The notes beneath the pieces were generated by a model that ran no database searches, was not told where the DNA came from, and saw nothing but the letters and a program-made list of their open reading frames with translations. Below, piece by piece: positions 1 through 7,927 of a DNA stretch of 8,716 nt. This DNA is from CAMPJU01 sp046566095 (GTDB lineage Bacteria > Pseudomonadota > Gammaproteobacteria > Xanthomonadales > Xanthomonadaceae), in assembly GCA_046566095.1 (NCBI GenBank), contig JBKHXI010000201.1, positions 1 through 8,716 of the forward strand, written 5' to 3'. Position 1 is the stretch's first letter. Every line of letters starts with the position of its first letter. Made by a program: the position numbers and the translations under genes.

Positions 1-342
1 CGCGGCGGCCGCCTTCCTCGACGTCGCGTTCGCGGCGGCGCCGGCGGTCCGGGCCTGCGCCTCGAACCGGCGCAGGATGTCGGCCAGCAGCTCGGCCTTG
101 TCCTTGCTGCGGCGGTTGGCGTCGCCGCTGGCGCCGCGCTTGCTGCCGGTGCGGCTGCGCGAGGCCAGGCGCTGGCGCTGCAGCTGGTCGCGGGCCTTGT
201 CGCGCAGCCTGCGCGTGCGCTCGATCCGGCTGGCGAGCGCCTTGGCGTCGAGCTTGCGCACCGCGTTCGCGCGGCTGTCGTCGAACAGCGCCATCTCGGC
301 CCGGGTCAGCAGCGCATCGGCCTGTTTGCGGGTATGGGGCAT
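1..342 (-). CDS. Small basic conserved hypothetical protein, 3' end cut by the window edge
   Basis: The reading frame is open from an ATG at 342-340 to the left edge, giving 114 visible residues and no stop. A GAGGA Shine-Dalgarno lies about 5-10 nt upstream, which supports this start. The protein begins MPHTRKQADALLTRAEMALF and contains DDSRAN (21-26), a long Arg/Lys-rich, probably helical stretch at 27-60 (IERTRRLRDKAR), then RTGSKRGASGDANRRSKDK (64-82) and another helix (83-98). It ends in an Ala-rich stretch with SRK, like the flexible Ala/Lys tails of some nucleic-acid-binding proteins. There is no signal peptide or membrane segment, so it is probably cytoplasmic. I recognise the pattern as an uncharacterised proteobacterial family that recurs in xanthomonads and Burkholderia, but I know no function for it. 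Charge and helicity make nucleic-acid binding a guess only. It lies 151 bp downstream of the rhomboid gene on the same strand. Confidence 0.8.
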   Translation of the reverse strand, partial: MPHTRKQADALLTRAEMALFDDSRANAVRKLDAKALASRIERTRRLRDKARDQLQRQRLASRSRTGSKRGASGDANRRSKDKAELLADILRRFEAQARTAGAAANATSRKAAAA

Positions 343-354
343 GGGAGTCCTCGT

Positions 355-382
355 TGATCGTCTGGGGGCTGATCGTCTGGGG
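355..382. repeat. Two direct copies of a 13-nt unit in the leader of the basic-protein gene
   Basis: TGATCGTCTGGGG occurs at 355-367 and again at 370-382, a period of 15 bases. On the minus strand the second copy ends just before the Shine-Dalgarno of the gene starting at 342, so both copies would lie in its 5' leader or overlap its promoter. The copies are exact over 13 bases. They could be a protein-binding site or a simple tandem duplication; nothing here decides between these. Confidence 0.6.
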
Positions 383-493
383 CTGGCGGGGCCGCGGCCG
401 GCGACCGGGTAGCGGGCGGCCGGACCACGGCGGATCGGCGCACCGATACCACGCCCGGCATCCACGGCGGGTGAGCGCGCCCCGCGCGGCGGC

Positions 494-1102
494 TCAGCCG
501 AACGAGGGCGACATCAGCTTCTCCAGGAAGCCGGCCGCCACGTCCGGTTCCATGATCAGCGTGAAAAGCACGCCGTAGGCGGCGCCGGCCAGGTGCGCGC
601 TGTGGTTGATGTTGTCGCCGCCGCGGCGCTCGGCCCAGAGGCTGTACCCGACGTACAGCACCGCGTACAGGATCGCCGGGATCGGCACGAAGAACACGAA
701 GATCAGCGACCACGGCGCGGCCAGCACGAAGATGAAGAGCACCGCCGAGACCGCGCCGGAAGCGCCGAGGCTGCGGTACTTCGGGTCGTTGTAGTGCTTC
801 AGGTAGCTGGGCAGCATCGCCACCACGATCGCCGACAGGTAGAACAGCACGAATCCGAGCGATCCCAGGTAGGGCGTGAACCAGCGCTCGACCAGCCGTC
901 CGAAGAAGTACAGGGTGATCATGTTGAAGGCCAGGTGCTGCCAGTCGGCGTGCACGAAGCCGTGGGTCACGAAGCGGTCGTACTGGTGGTCGCGGCGGAT
1001 CGCCGGGGGCCACAGCAGCAGCCGGTCGAGCAGCCGCGGGCGCTCGAAGGCGTACCAGGACAGGCCCACGGTGGCCAGGATCAGCAGCAGCGTCATCGAC
1101 AT
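494..1102 (-). CDS. Rhomboid family intramembrane serine protease
   Basis: The product is a 202-residue polytopic inner-membrane protein that should cleave transmembrane substrates within the bilayer. The rhomboid signature is complete. HGFVHADWQHLAFN (47-60) supplies the TM2 histidine and oxyanion Asn60, GASG (113-116) carries the nucleophile Ser115, and the final helix has AHLAG with catalytic His170. Hydrophobic segments near 3-18, 45-67, 79-98, 112-128, 132-153 and 168-184 give the six-helix core without an extra domain. The start chosen is the first of two nearby ATGs (1102-1100), preceded by GGGAGGG at a good distance; the frame is open further upstream but would run into the terminator of the neighbouring gene. 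The gene stands alone or leads a short transcript with the basic-protein gene. The substrate is unknown. It is not the cytosolic-domain-bearing GlpG of E. coli, so I give no symbol. Confidence 0.95.
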   Translation of the reverse strand: MSMTLLLILATVGLSWYAFERPRLLDRLLLWPPAIRRDHQYDRFVTHGFVHADWQHLAFNMITLYFFGRLVERWFTPYLGSLGFVLFYLSAIVVAMLPSYLKHYNDPKYRSLGASGAVSAVLFIFVLAAPWSLIFVFFVPIPAILYAVLYVGYSLWAERRGGDNINHSAHLAGAAYGVLFTLIMEPDVAAGFLEKLMSPSFG

Positions 1103-1137
1103 GCGGTCGCCCTCCCCGGGCGGTCTGTGCCGCCTGC

Positions 1138-1166
1138 AGGGTAGCGGGCCGGCCGCGCGCGCGGAA
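1138..1166 (-). promoter_or_regulatory. Possible promoter of the rhomboid gene
   Basis: On the minus strand TACCCT (1143-1138) could serve as -10 and TTCCGC (1166-1161) as a poor -35 with a 17-bp spacer. The -10 lies about 36 bases before the start codon. The match is weak in this GC-rich setting. The same GCCCGCTACCC string precedes the next minus-strand gene (417-407), which slightly raises its value. Confidence 0.25.
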
Positions 1167-1240
1167 GCCGCCGGCCGCCCCGAGCGCACGCCCGGCCGGA
1201 CGGTTCGGGCCGCAGCTGCCGGCCTGCGGCGCGGGCGCCC

Positions 1241-1278
1241 CAAAAGCACGGGGCCGGTCGTGCGACCGGCCCCGTTTC
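1241..1278 (-). terminator. Rho-independent terminator of the S8 protease gene
   Basis: A perfect 12-bp inverted repeat pairs 1249-1260 (CGGGGCCGGTCG) with 1263-1274. The innermost bases would open to a GTGC/GCAC tetraloop. Read on the minus strand, the stem starts about 20 bases after the stop of the S8 gene and is followed by TGCTTTTG (1248-1241), a short T tract. On the plus strand only TTT follows, so it mainly acts in the minus direction. Confidence 0.85.
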
Positions 1279-1295
1279 CCTCGCACGGCTTGGCG

Positions 1296-3644
<2,349 letters not shown>

Positions 3645-3852
3645 GGGACACCTCGTCTGCCAATGGCGAATGCGGTCCGACGCCGACCGGGCGGGGGGAG
3701 CCGCGGGCGGAGGACCGCTGTCTGCAAGCTAGACCCCCGATGGCGCCAGCGGCCATCCGGGATTTCCCCCAGCGCGGGCGGTGCATTCCACCCATGCGCC
3801 GTGCGCACGGCCACGGCCGGGCCTGCGGGTGCGTGGCAGGCGGATTGCCCAC

Positions 3853-3873
3853 TGCGTCCGGAATGAGGACGCA
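3853..3873. promoter_or_regulatory. Inverted repeat, candidate operator upstream of the M14 gene
   Basis: TGCGTCC (3853-3859) and GGACGCA (3867-3873) are exact reverse complements around GGAATGA. The centre lies about 50 bases upstream of the likely -10 box at 3911, a position typical of an activator site. No known regulator is recognised. Confidence 0.3.
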
Positions 3874-3910
3874 AGGATGCGCGGGCCGGGGAAGCCGCGG
3901 GACCGGTCAC

Positions 3911-3916
3911 TAGAAT
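3911..3916 (+). promoter_or_regulatory. -10 box of the M14 peptidase gene
   Basis: TAGAAT, within CTAGAATGG, matches five of six bases of the sigma-70 -10 consensus and is the form commonly seen in xanthomonads. It lies 28 bases before the chosen start codon. There is no good -35: 17 bases upstream reads GGGGAA. The ATG at 3915 overlaps this box, which argues against it as a start. Confidence 0.45.
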
Positions 3917-3944
3917 GGCGGGAGATCCGCAGGAGCCTCCGCCC

Positions 3945-5744
3945 ATGTCCGTTCGTCCCGTGCGCATCGCGCTGCCCGCCCGACTCGCCCTCCTCGCCCT
4001 CCTCGCCCTGCTGCCCGGCCTGGCCGCCGCCGCGCCCGCGCAGCCGCCGACCACCCATGCCGAACGCAGCGGCTTCGCCGAGACCGGGCGCTACGACGAG
4101 GTCGTGGCGCTGTGCGCCGCCTTCGCCGAAACCTATCCGGACCGCGTGCGCTGCGAGCGCTTCGGCACCTCGCCGGAGGGGCGGCCGATGCTGGCGCTGG
4201 TCGTCACCGGCACCGGCGCCTTCACCCCGGAGGCGGCGCGGGCGCGCGGCATCCCGGTGGTGCTGGTCCAGGGCGGCATCCATGCCGGCGAGATCGACGG
4301 CAAGGACGCCGGCTTCCTGGCCCTGCGCGAGCTGCTCGCGGGCGAGGCGGCGCCGGGCGCGCTCGACGCCCAGGTGCTGGTGTTCGTGCCGGTGTTCAAC
4401 GTCGACGGCCACGAGCGCTTCGGCGCCTGGAACCGCCCCAACCAGCGCGGCCCGCGCGAGACCGGCTGGCGCACCACCGCGCAGAACTACAACCTCAACC
4501 GCGACTACATGAAGGCCGACGCCCCGGAAATGCGGGCGATGCTGGGCCTGCTGGCGGGCTGGGACCCGATCGCCTACATCGACCTGCACGCCACCAACGG
4601 CGCCCAGTTCGAGCACGACATCTCGATCCAGGTGCAGCCCTTCGCCGACGCCGACGTGGAATTGAGGAAGGCCGGGCTGGCCCTGCGCGACGGCACCCTC
4701 CAACGGCTGGCGGCGCAGGGCTCGCTGCCGCTGCCGTTCTATCCCTCGTTCGTGGAGCACGACAATCCGGATTCGGGCTTCCGCGACGGGGTCGCCGCGC
4801 CGCGCTTCTCGCACGGCTACGCCGCGCTGCGCAACCGGCTCGGCATGCTGGTCGAGACCCATTCCTGGAAGCCCTACCCGCAGCGGCTGCGGGCGACCCG
4901 CAACACGGTCGTGGCGGTGCTCGAGCAGGTCGCCGAGCACGGCCGCGACTGGCTGGCCGTCGCCCGCGCCGCCGACGCCCGCGCCGCCGCCCTCGGCGGG
5001 GCGCCGGTCGCGCTCGACTACGCCGCCGGCGACGACTGCCGCACGATCCGGTTCCGCGGCTACGCCTGGACCCGCACGCCCTCGCAGGTCTCGGGCGCGC
5101 CGATGACCCGCTACGACGAATCGGCCCCGCAGGCGTGGCAGGTGCCGCTGTGCGACGACATCCGGCCCTCGCTGCAGGTGGCGGCGCCGGGCGCCGGCTA
5201 CCTGGTGCCTGCCGCGCAGGCGCAGCGCGTCGCCGACCTGCTGGGCGTGCACGGCGTGGTATTCCGCCGGCTGGACGCGCCCTTGGCCGCGCATCCGGTC
5301 GAGGCCTTCCGGGCGGACCGGGCGCAGTTCGCGGCCGCCTCGTTCGAGGGCCGGCAGCGGCTGGCCCTGGCGGGCAGCTGGCAGGGGGAACGCCACGACC
5401 TTCCCGCCGGCAGCCTGTTCGTGCCCCTCGCCCAGCCGCTCGCGCGCCTGGCTGTACACCTGCTGGAACCGCAGGCGCCCGACTCGATGGCCGCCTGGGG
5501 CATGTTCAACAACCACTTCGAGCGCAAGGAATACATGGAGGCCTACGTCGCCGAGCAGGTGGCGCGGGACATGCTGGCGGCCGATCCCGGCCTGCGCGCG
5601 CAGTTCGAGCACCGCCTGCGCGACGACCCGGAATTCGCCGCGGACCCGCGGGCGCGGCTGGAGTTCTTCTACCGGCGCCACAGCGCCTGGGACGAACGCC
5701 TGGACCTCTACCCGATCCTGCGCACCGGGCAGGCGCCGCGCTGA
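3945..5744 (+). CDS. Secreted M14 family zinc carboxypeptidase-like protein
   Basis: The product is a 599-residue exported metallopeptidase expected to cleave C-terminal or related peptide bonds in the periplasm or outside. A signal peptide is clear (hydrophobic 8-28, likely cut after LAAAA near 30). The M14 catalytic set is complete: zinc ligands His113 and Glu116 in GGIHAGEIDG, third ligand His215 in IDLHATNG, NLNRDY (183-188) for the substrate carboxylate, and catalytic Glu304 in LVETHSW. A region of about 250 residues follows the catalytic domain (350-599), making it longer than a simple carboxypeptidase; it ends in an acidic/aromatic section (FNNHFERKEYMEAYVAEQ, 521-538). I chose the ATG at 3945 because AGGAG (3931-3935) sits 9 nt upstream and the signal peptide starts there; the in-frame ATG at 3915 overlaps the -10 box. 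It stands back to back with the S8 protease, suggesting joint peptide scavenging. Substrate specificity is unknown. Confidence 0.95.
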   Translation: MSVRPVRIALPARLALLALLALLPGLAAAAPAQPPTTHAERSGFAETGRYDEVVALCAAFAETYPDRVRCERFGTSPEGRPMLALVVTGTGAFTPEAARARGIPVVLVQGGIHAGEIDGKDAGFLALRELLAGEAAPGALDAQVLVFVPVFNVDGHERFGAWNRPNQRGPRETGWRTTAQNYNLNRDYMKADAPEMRAMLGLLAGWDPIAYIDLHATNGAQFEHDISIQVQPFADADVELRKAGLALRDGTLQRLAAQGSLPLPFYPSFVEHDNPDSGFRDGVAAPRFSHGYAALRNRLGMLVETHSWKPYPQRLRATRNTVVAVLEQVAEHGRDWLAVARAADARAAALGGAPVALDYAAGDDCRTIRFRGYAWTRTPSQVSGAPMTRYDESAPQAWQVPLCDDIRPSLQVAAPGAGYLVPAAQAQRVADLLGVHGVVFRRLDAPLAAHPVEAFRADRAQFAAASFEGRQRLALAGSWQGERHDLPAGSLFVPLAQPLARLAVHLLEPQAPDSMAAWGMFNNHFERKEYMEAYVAEQVARDMLAADPGLRAQFEHRLRDDPEFAADPRARLEFFYRRHSAWDERLDLYPILRTGQAPR

Positions 5745-5778
5745 GCCCGCGCTGACGTCGCGTGGACGCGGCCGCGCC

Positions 5779-5784
5779 TAGTCT
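5779..5784 (+). promoter_or_regulatory. Possible -10 box of the lipoprotein gene
   Basis: TAGTCT within CCTAGTCTGG lies 30 bases before the start codon at 5815 and resembles the CTAG-type -10 boxes of this family. No -35 at a normal spacing is visible; CTGACG (5752-5757) is 21 bases away. Confidence 0.3.
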
Positions 5785-5814
5785 GGGGCACAGCCCGCCC
5801 CGAGCGCCCTGGCC

Positions 5815-6510
5815 ATGCGGATCCCCCGGCCGCCCCTGACCGCCCTCGCCGCCCTGCTGCTGGCAGCCTGCGCCCCCGAGCCGCCGGCGCCGGCGCCGGG
5901 CCCGTCGCAGCCGCCGGCCGGGCCGGTCGCCCCACCCGCGGCCCCGTCCGCCGACACCGTCCACTGGCAGTGCGGGGAACTCGGGGTAGCCGCGCATGAC
6001 CTGGGCCATGCCGACCTGATCGAGCTGTCCTTCTCCGGGCGCAGCCTGGTCCTGCCGATCGCGGTCTCGGCTTCCGGCGCGCGTTTCGCCGACGACCAGG
6101 GCCGCGAATTCCGGACACGCGGCGACAGCGCCATCCTCGCCCTGCCCGGCGAACCGGCGCGCGAATGCAGCCGCAGCGCGCGGCCTTCGCCCTGGTACCA
6201 GGCGGCCGCGCGCGGGGTCCGGTTCCGCGCGATCGGCAACGAACCCGGCTGGCTGCTCGAGGTCGGCCATGGCGAACGCCCGGACCTGTACGCGGAACTC
6301 GACTACAGCGAACGGGTCGTCAAGGCCCATGGCCTCGACCCGGACGGGGATGGCTGGACCGGGCAGACCGCCGACGGCACCGCGGTCGCCGTCGCCGTCG
6401 AACGCGGGGACTGCGGCGACGGCATGAGCGGCGAACGGCTGGAGGCCGCGGTGCGGCTGCAGCTGGGCGACGCGCAGTACCGCGGCTGCGGCGCCTGGCT
6501 GGACGACTGA
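5815..6510 (+). CDS. Lipoprotein with MliC-like lysozyme-inhibitor domain fused to a COG3650-like domain
   Basis: This 231-residue protein has a short signal peptide ending in the lipobox LLAAC (Cys19), so it should be lipid-anchored, probably in the outer membrane facing the periplasm. A Pro/Ala-rich linker (20-46) follows. Residues 49-118 look like MliC: HWQCGE with Cys53, VSASGAR (84-90), the REFRTRGDSAIL stretch (98-109) and Cys118, the pair that forms the family's disulfide. MliC proteins block C-type lysozyme by inserting conserved loops into its active site; the Lys usually found in the second loop is Arg102 here. Residues 133-231 match the COG3650 pattern: VRFRAIGNEPGWLLEV (134-149), GDCGDGMSGE (198-207) and a closing RGCG, with Cys200 and Cys225 a likely second disulfide. 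The role of COG3650 is unknown to me. No strong Shine-Dalgarno is seen (GAGCG 9 nt before ATG). Assignment of both domains is by motif recall. Confidence 0.85.
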   Translation: MRIPRPPLTALAALLLAACAPEPPAPAPGPSQPPAGPVAPPAAPSADTVHWQCGELGVAAHDLGHADLIELSFSGRSLVLPIAVSASGARFADDQGREFRTRGDSAILALPGEPARECSRSARPSPWYQAAARGVRFRAIGNEPGWLLEVGHGERPDLYAELDYSERVVKAHGLDPDGDGWTGQTADGTAVAVAVERGDCGDGMSGERLEAAVRLQLGDAQYRGCGAWLDD

Positions 6511-6592
6511 ACCACCGCACTGCGCTGCGCCGACGGCGGTCCGTCCCGGCCGCGGCGCGGGCGATGCGCGCGCGCCGGCGCAGGCGTCCGGC

Positions 6593-6614
6593 GGCCGGAT
6601 TCCGGTCCGGTTTT
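6593..6614 (+). terminator. Weak terminator-like hairpin after the lipoprotein gene
   Basis: CCGGA (6595-6599) pairs with TCCGG (6606-6610), extendable by two G-U pairs, and is followed at once by TTTT (6611-6614). The stem is short for a terminator. Its place 80 bases after the stop at 6510 and before the next gene fits the role. Confidence 0.35.
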
Positions 6615-6653
6615 GCGTTTACCCGGTCAGACCACGTCCCGACAGGTTCCGCC

Positions 6654-6899
6654 ATGCCGATCCGCGAACGCCGCAAGCAGGTCCCGCCCGCCAGCGAGGA
6701 CGTGCGCGCGCGCCTGAACCCGCGCCAGCAGGGCGCGCTGGCTTCGCTCGAGAACCTGGGCTGGGCGCTGTCCTTCGTGCGCCATCCGCTGTTCCAGCCG
6801 CCGGCGGTGGTGGTCCGGGACGCCGAGGGCAAGCGCTTCGCCGTGCTCGAGGAGGACGGCACCATCAACGAGCAGCACGGCCTGGTTCTGCGCGGCTAG
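6654..6899 (+). CDS. Conserved hypothetical protein of 81 residues
   Basis: The protein runs from MPIRERRKQ to GLVLRG. A basic, probably disordered N-terminus (1-20) precedes a compact domain: LNPRQQGALASLENLGW (21-37), ALSFVRHPLFQPP (38-50), AVVVRDAEGKRFAVLEEDG (51-69). I recognise the combination of a short helix with LENxGW, then FVRxPLFQ, then a beta hairpin with D-G-K-R-x-A-V-L-x-x-D-G as an uncharacterised small family common in Xanthomonas and Pseudomonas. There is no signal peptide or membrane segment, so it is probably cytoplasmic; no enzymatic motif is visible. AGG (6644-6646) lies 7 nt before the ATG at 6654. The frame is open upstream to 6165, but that stretch overlaps the lipoprotein gene and is not coding. 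The gene is preceded by a weak terminator-like hairpin, so it may have its own promoter. I can assign no function. Confidence 0.8.
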   Translation: MPIRERRKQVPPASEDVRARLNPRQQGALASLENLGWALSFVRHPLFQPPAVVVRDAEGKRFAVLEEDGTINEQHGLVLRG

Positions 6900-7022
6900 G
6901 CAGCGTTCCCCGGCGCCCGCCGGCAGCCCGGCAGCGGCCGCCTTGACGCCGCGCTCATTGCGCCGGCGGCCCGGCCGTGGAAGGCTTGGGCCATCGCCGC
7001 AGGGGCGGCGCACGGCCCGGAC

Positions 7023-7454
7023 ATGCGCAGGCACCTCCGCAAACCCTGGCTCTGGATCGCGGCGCTGCTGCTGCTCGCGGTCTGGCTGCTGTGGCCGCGG
7101 CCGGTGGCTTCGCCCGGCGCCGCCACGCCGGCCCCGACCCCGGCCCCGGCCGTCGCGGCCCCGGCACCGGCGCCCGCGCTCCCGGAGTTCCTGCCGCCCG
7201 AGGCGGCCGCGACCGTCGGGCGGATCCTGGCCGGCGGCCCGCATCCGCACCCGCAGGACGGGGGCGTGTTCGGCAACCGCGAGAACCTGCTGCCGCAGCG
7301 CCCGCGCGGACACTACCGCGAGTACACCGTGGCCACGCCCGGGATCGGGCATCGCGGCGCGCGCCGGATCGTGGCCGGAGGCGACCCGCCGCGCGAGTGG
7401 TACTACAGCGAGGACCACTACGCCAGCTTCCGCCGCTTCGAGCCCGCGCCATGA
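7023..7454 (+). CDS. Exported or membrane-anchored barnase-type guanyl-specific ribonuclease
   Basis: The product is 143 residues. It should cleave RNA after guanosine through a 2',3'-cyclic phosphate. Residues 8-25 are hydrophobic after MRRHLRKP, either a signal peptide or an uncleaved anchor. A Pro/Ala linker (27-56) precedes the catalytic domain (57-141). The barnase/RNase Sa residues are all present: base-recognition loop VFGNREN (82-88), general base Glu100 in YREYTV, Arg111 and Arg115 in GHRGARRI (equivalents of barnase Arg83 and Arg87), and general acid His132 in DHYASF. The short domain places it among the bacterial N1/T1/barnase RNases. Its TGA overlaps the ATG of the barstar gene (ATGA, 7451-7454), so the two are translationally coupled. 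The Shine-Dalgarno is poor: AGGGG lies 17 nt before the ATG. A role in RNA scavenging or attack on competitors is possible, with the inhibitor guarding the cytoplasm. Confidence 0.93.
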   Translation: MRRHLRKPWLWIAALLLLAVWLLWPRPVASPGAATPAPTPAPAVAAPAPAPALPEFLPPEAAATVGRILAGGPHPHPQDGGVFGNRENLLPQRPRGHYREYTVATPGIGHRGARRIVAGGDPPREWYYSEDHYASFRRFEPAP

Positions 7455-7894
7455 CCGGCGCGGGTTTCGGGCTGGGGCTGGAGGACCCCTCGCGCAACGG
7501 CGTCTACTTCGTCGAGGACGCGGACCTGGACGCGCTGGCGGCGGCCGCGCGCGACGCCGGGCTGGCGCTGCGCAGGGTCGACCTGTCCGGCTGCCGCGAC
7601 AAGCGCGCCCTGCTGCCGCGCTTCGCGGTGGCGCTGGACATCCCCGCCGGCCGCGGCCGCAACTGGGACGGCCTGGCCGACGACCTGCGCGACCTGTCCT
7701 GGATCGGCGGCGACGGCCACGTGCTGCTGCTCGAGGACGCGCTCGCGTTGCACGAGGCGCCGGGAACCGATTTCGAGGTGCTGCTTGGCATCCTCGAGGA
7801 CGCCGCAACCGCCTGGGCGGCCCGCGGCATCCCCTTCCGGGTATTCGTGGCGCTGCCGGAAACCGCCTTCGCCGCGCTCGAGGACGACGCCTGA
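7451..7894 (+). CDS. Barstar family ribonuclease inhibitor
   Basis: This 147-residue cytoplasmic protein should bind and block the RNase encoded just upstream. The barstar core is clear: VDLSGCRDKRALLPRFAVALDIP (43-65) corresponds to the first beta strand and helix, and GRNWDGLADDLRDLSW (69-84) to the barnase-binding helix. Asp77 aligns with barstar Asp39, which inserts into the barnase active site, and Asp73 with Asp35. Then HVLLLED (90-96), helix 107-125 and FRVFVAL (129-135) complete the alpha/beta fold. An N-terminal extension of about 40 residues (GVYFVEDADLDALAAAARDAG) is longer than B. amyloliquefaciens barstar but usual in proteobacterial members. It has no signal peptide. The start at 7451 shares ATGA with the RNase stop, so translation is probably coupled; the Shine-Dalgarno is weak. 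Earlier in-frame starts would overlap the RNase in a shifted frame. Confidence 0.93.
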   Translation: MTGAGFGLGLEDPSRNGVYFVEDADLDALAAAARDAGLALRRVDLSGCRDKRALLPRFAVALDIPAGRGRNWDGLADDLRDLSWIGGDGHVLLLEDALALHEAPGTDFEVLLGILEDAATAWAARGIPFRVFVALPETAFAALEDDA

Positions 7895-7927
7895 GCGGGC
7901 GCAGCGCCATGCTCCCTCGCGCAGTGC

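Larger units (their letters stand above)
3645..3944. promoter_or_regulatory. Divergent intergenic region between the S8 and M14 protease genes
   Basis: These 300 bases carry no credible gene and must hold the promoters of both flanking genes. Three short dyads are visible: 3736-3761 (GATGGC/GCCATC plus CCC/GGG with one bulge), 3798-3811 (perfect palindrome GCCGTGCGCACGGC) and 3853-3873 (TGCGTCC/GGACGCA around a 7-nt centre). None is followed by a T tract, so they do not read as terminators. For the leftward S8 gene the only candidate -10 I see is TAGCTT on the minus strand at 3734-3729, which is poor. Confidence 0.6.

Noticed and set aside
434..447. Short hairpin ATCGG/CCGAT after the rhomboid gene as a terminator
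   Set aside because: The stem has only five pairs and no T tract follows on the minus strand.
1103..1249. Upstream extension of the rhomboid frame
   Set aside because: The extension is Arg/Pro/Ala-rich, lacks a Shine-Dalgarno and would begin in the terminator stem of the S8 gene; the ATG at 1102 has a good ribosome binding site.
3915..3944. Earlier ATG for the M14 peptidase
   Set aside because: It overlaps the likely -10 box TAGAAT, and the ATG at 3945 has AGGAG at proper spacing and begins a clean signal peptide.
3729..5681. A 650-codon minus-strand open frame opposite the M14 gene
   Set aside because: It is antisense to the M14 gene, has no recognisable domain and has biased Arg/Gly/Ala composition; a GC shadow.
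6165..6653. Long upstream extension of the 81-residue orphan
   Set aside because: It overlaps the lipoprotein gene in another frame and is Arg-rich without motifs.
6943..6971. TTGACG as -35 of a promoter for the RNase gene
   Set aside because: No -10-like hexamer occurs 16-18 bases downstream; the region there is CGGCGG-type sequence.
6977..7450. Upstream extension of the barstar frame
   Set aside because: It lies out of frame over the RNase gene; the ATGA overlap at 7451 gives a natural coupled start.
6627..7910. A 427-codon minus-strand open frame opposite the small orphan, RNase and barstar genes
   Set aside because: It has Arg/Pro-rich composition and no motif, and lies opposite three well-supported genes.
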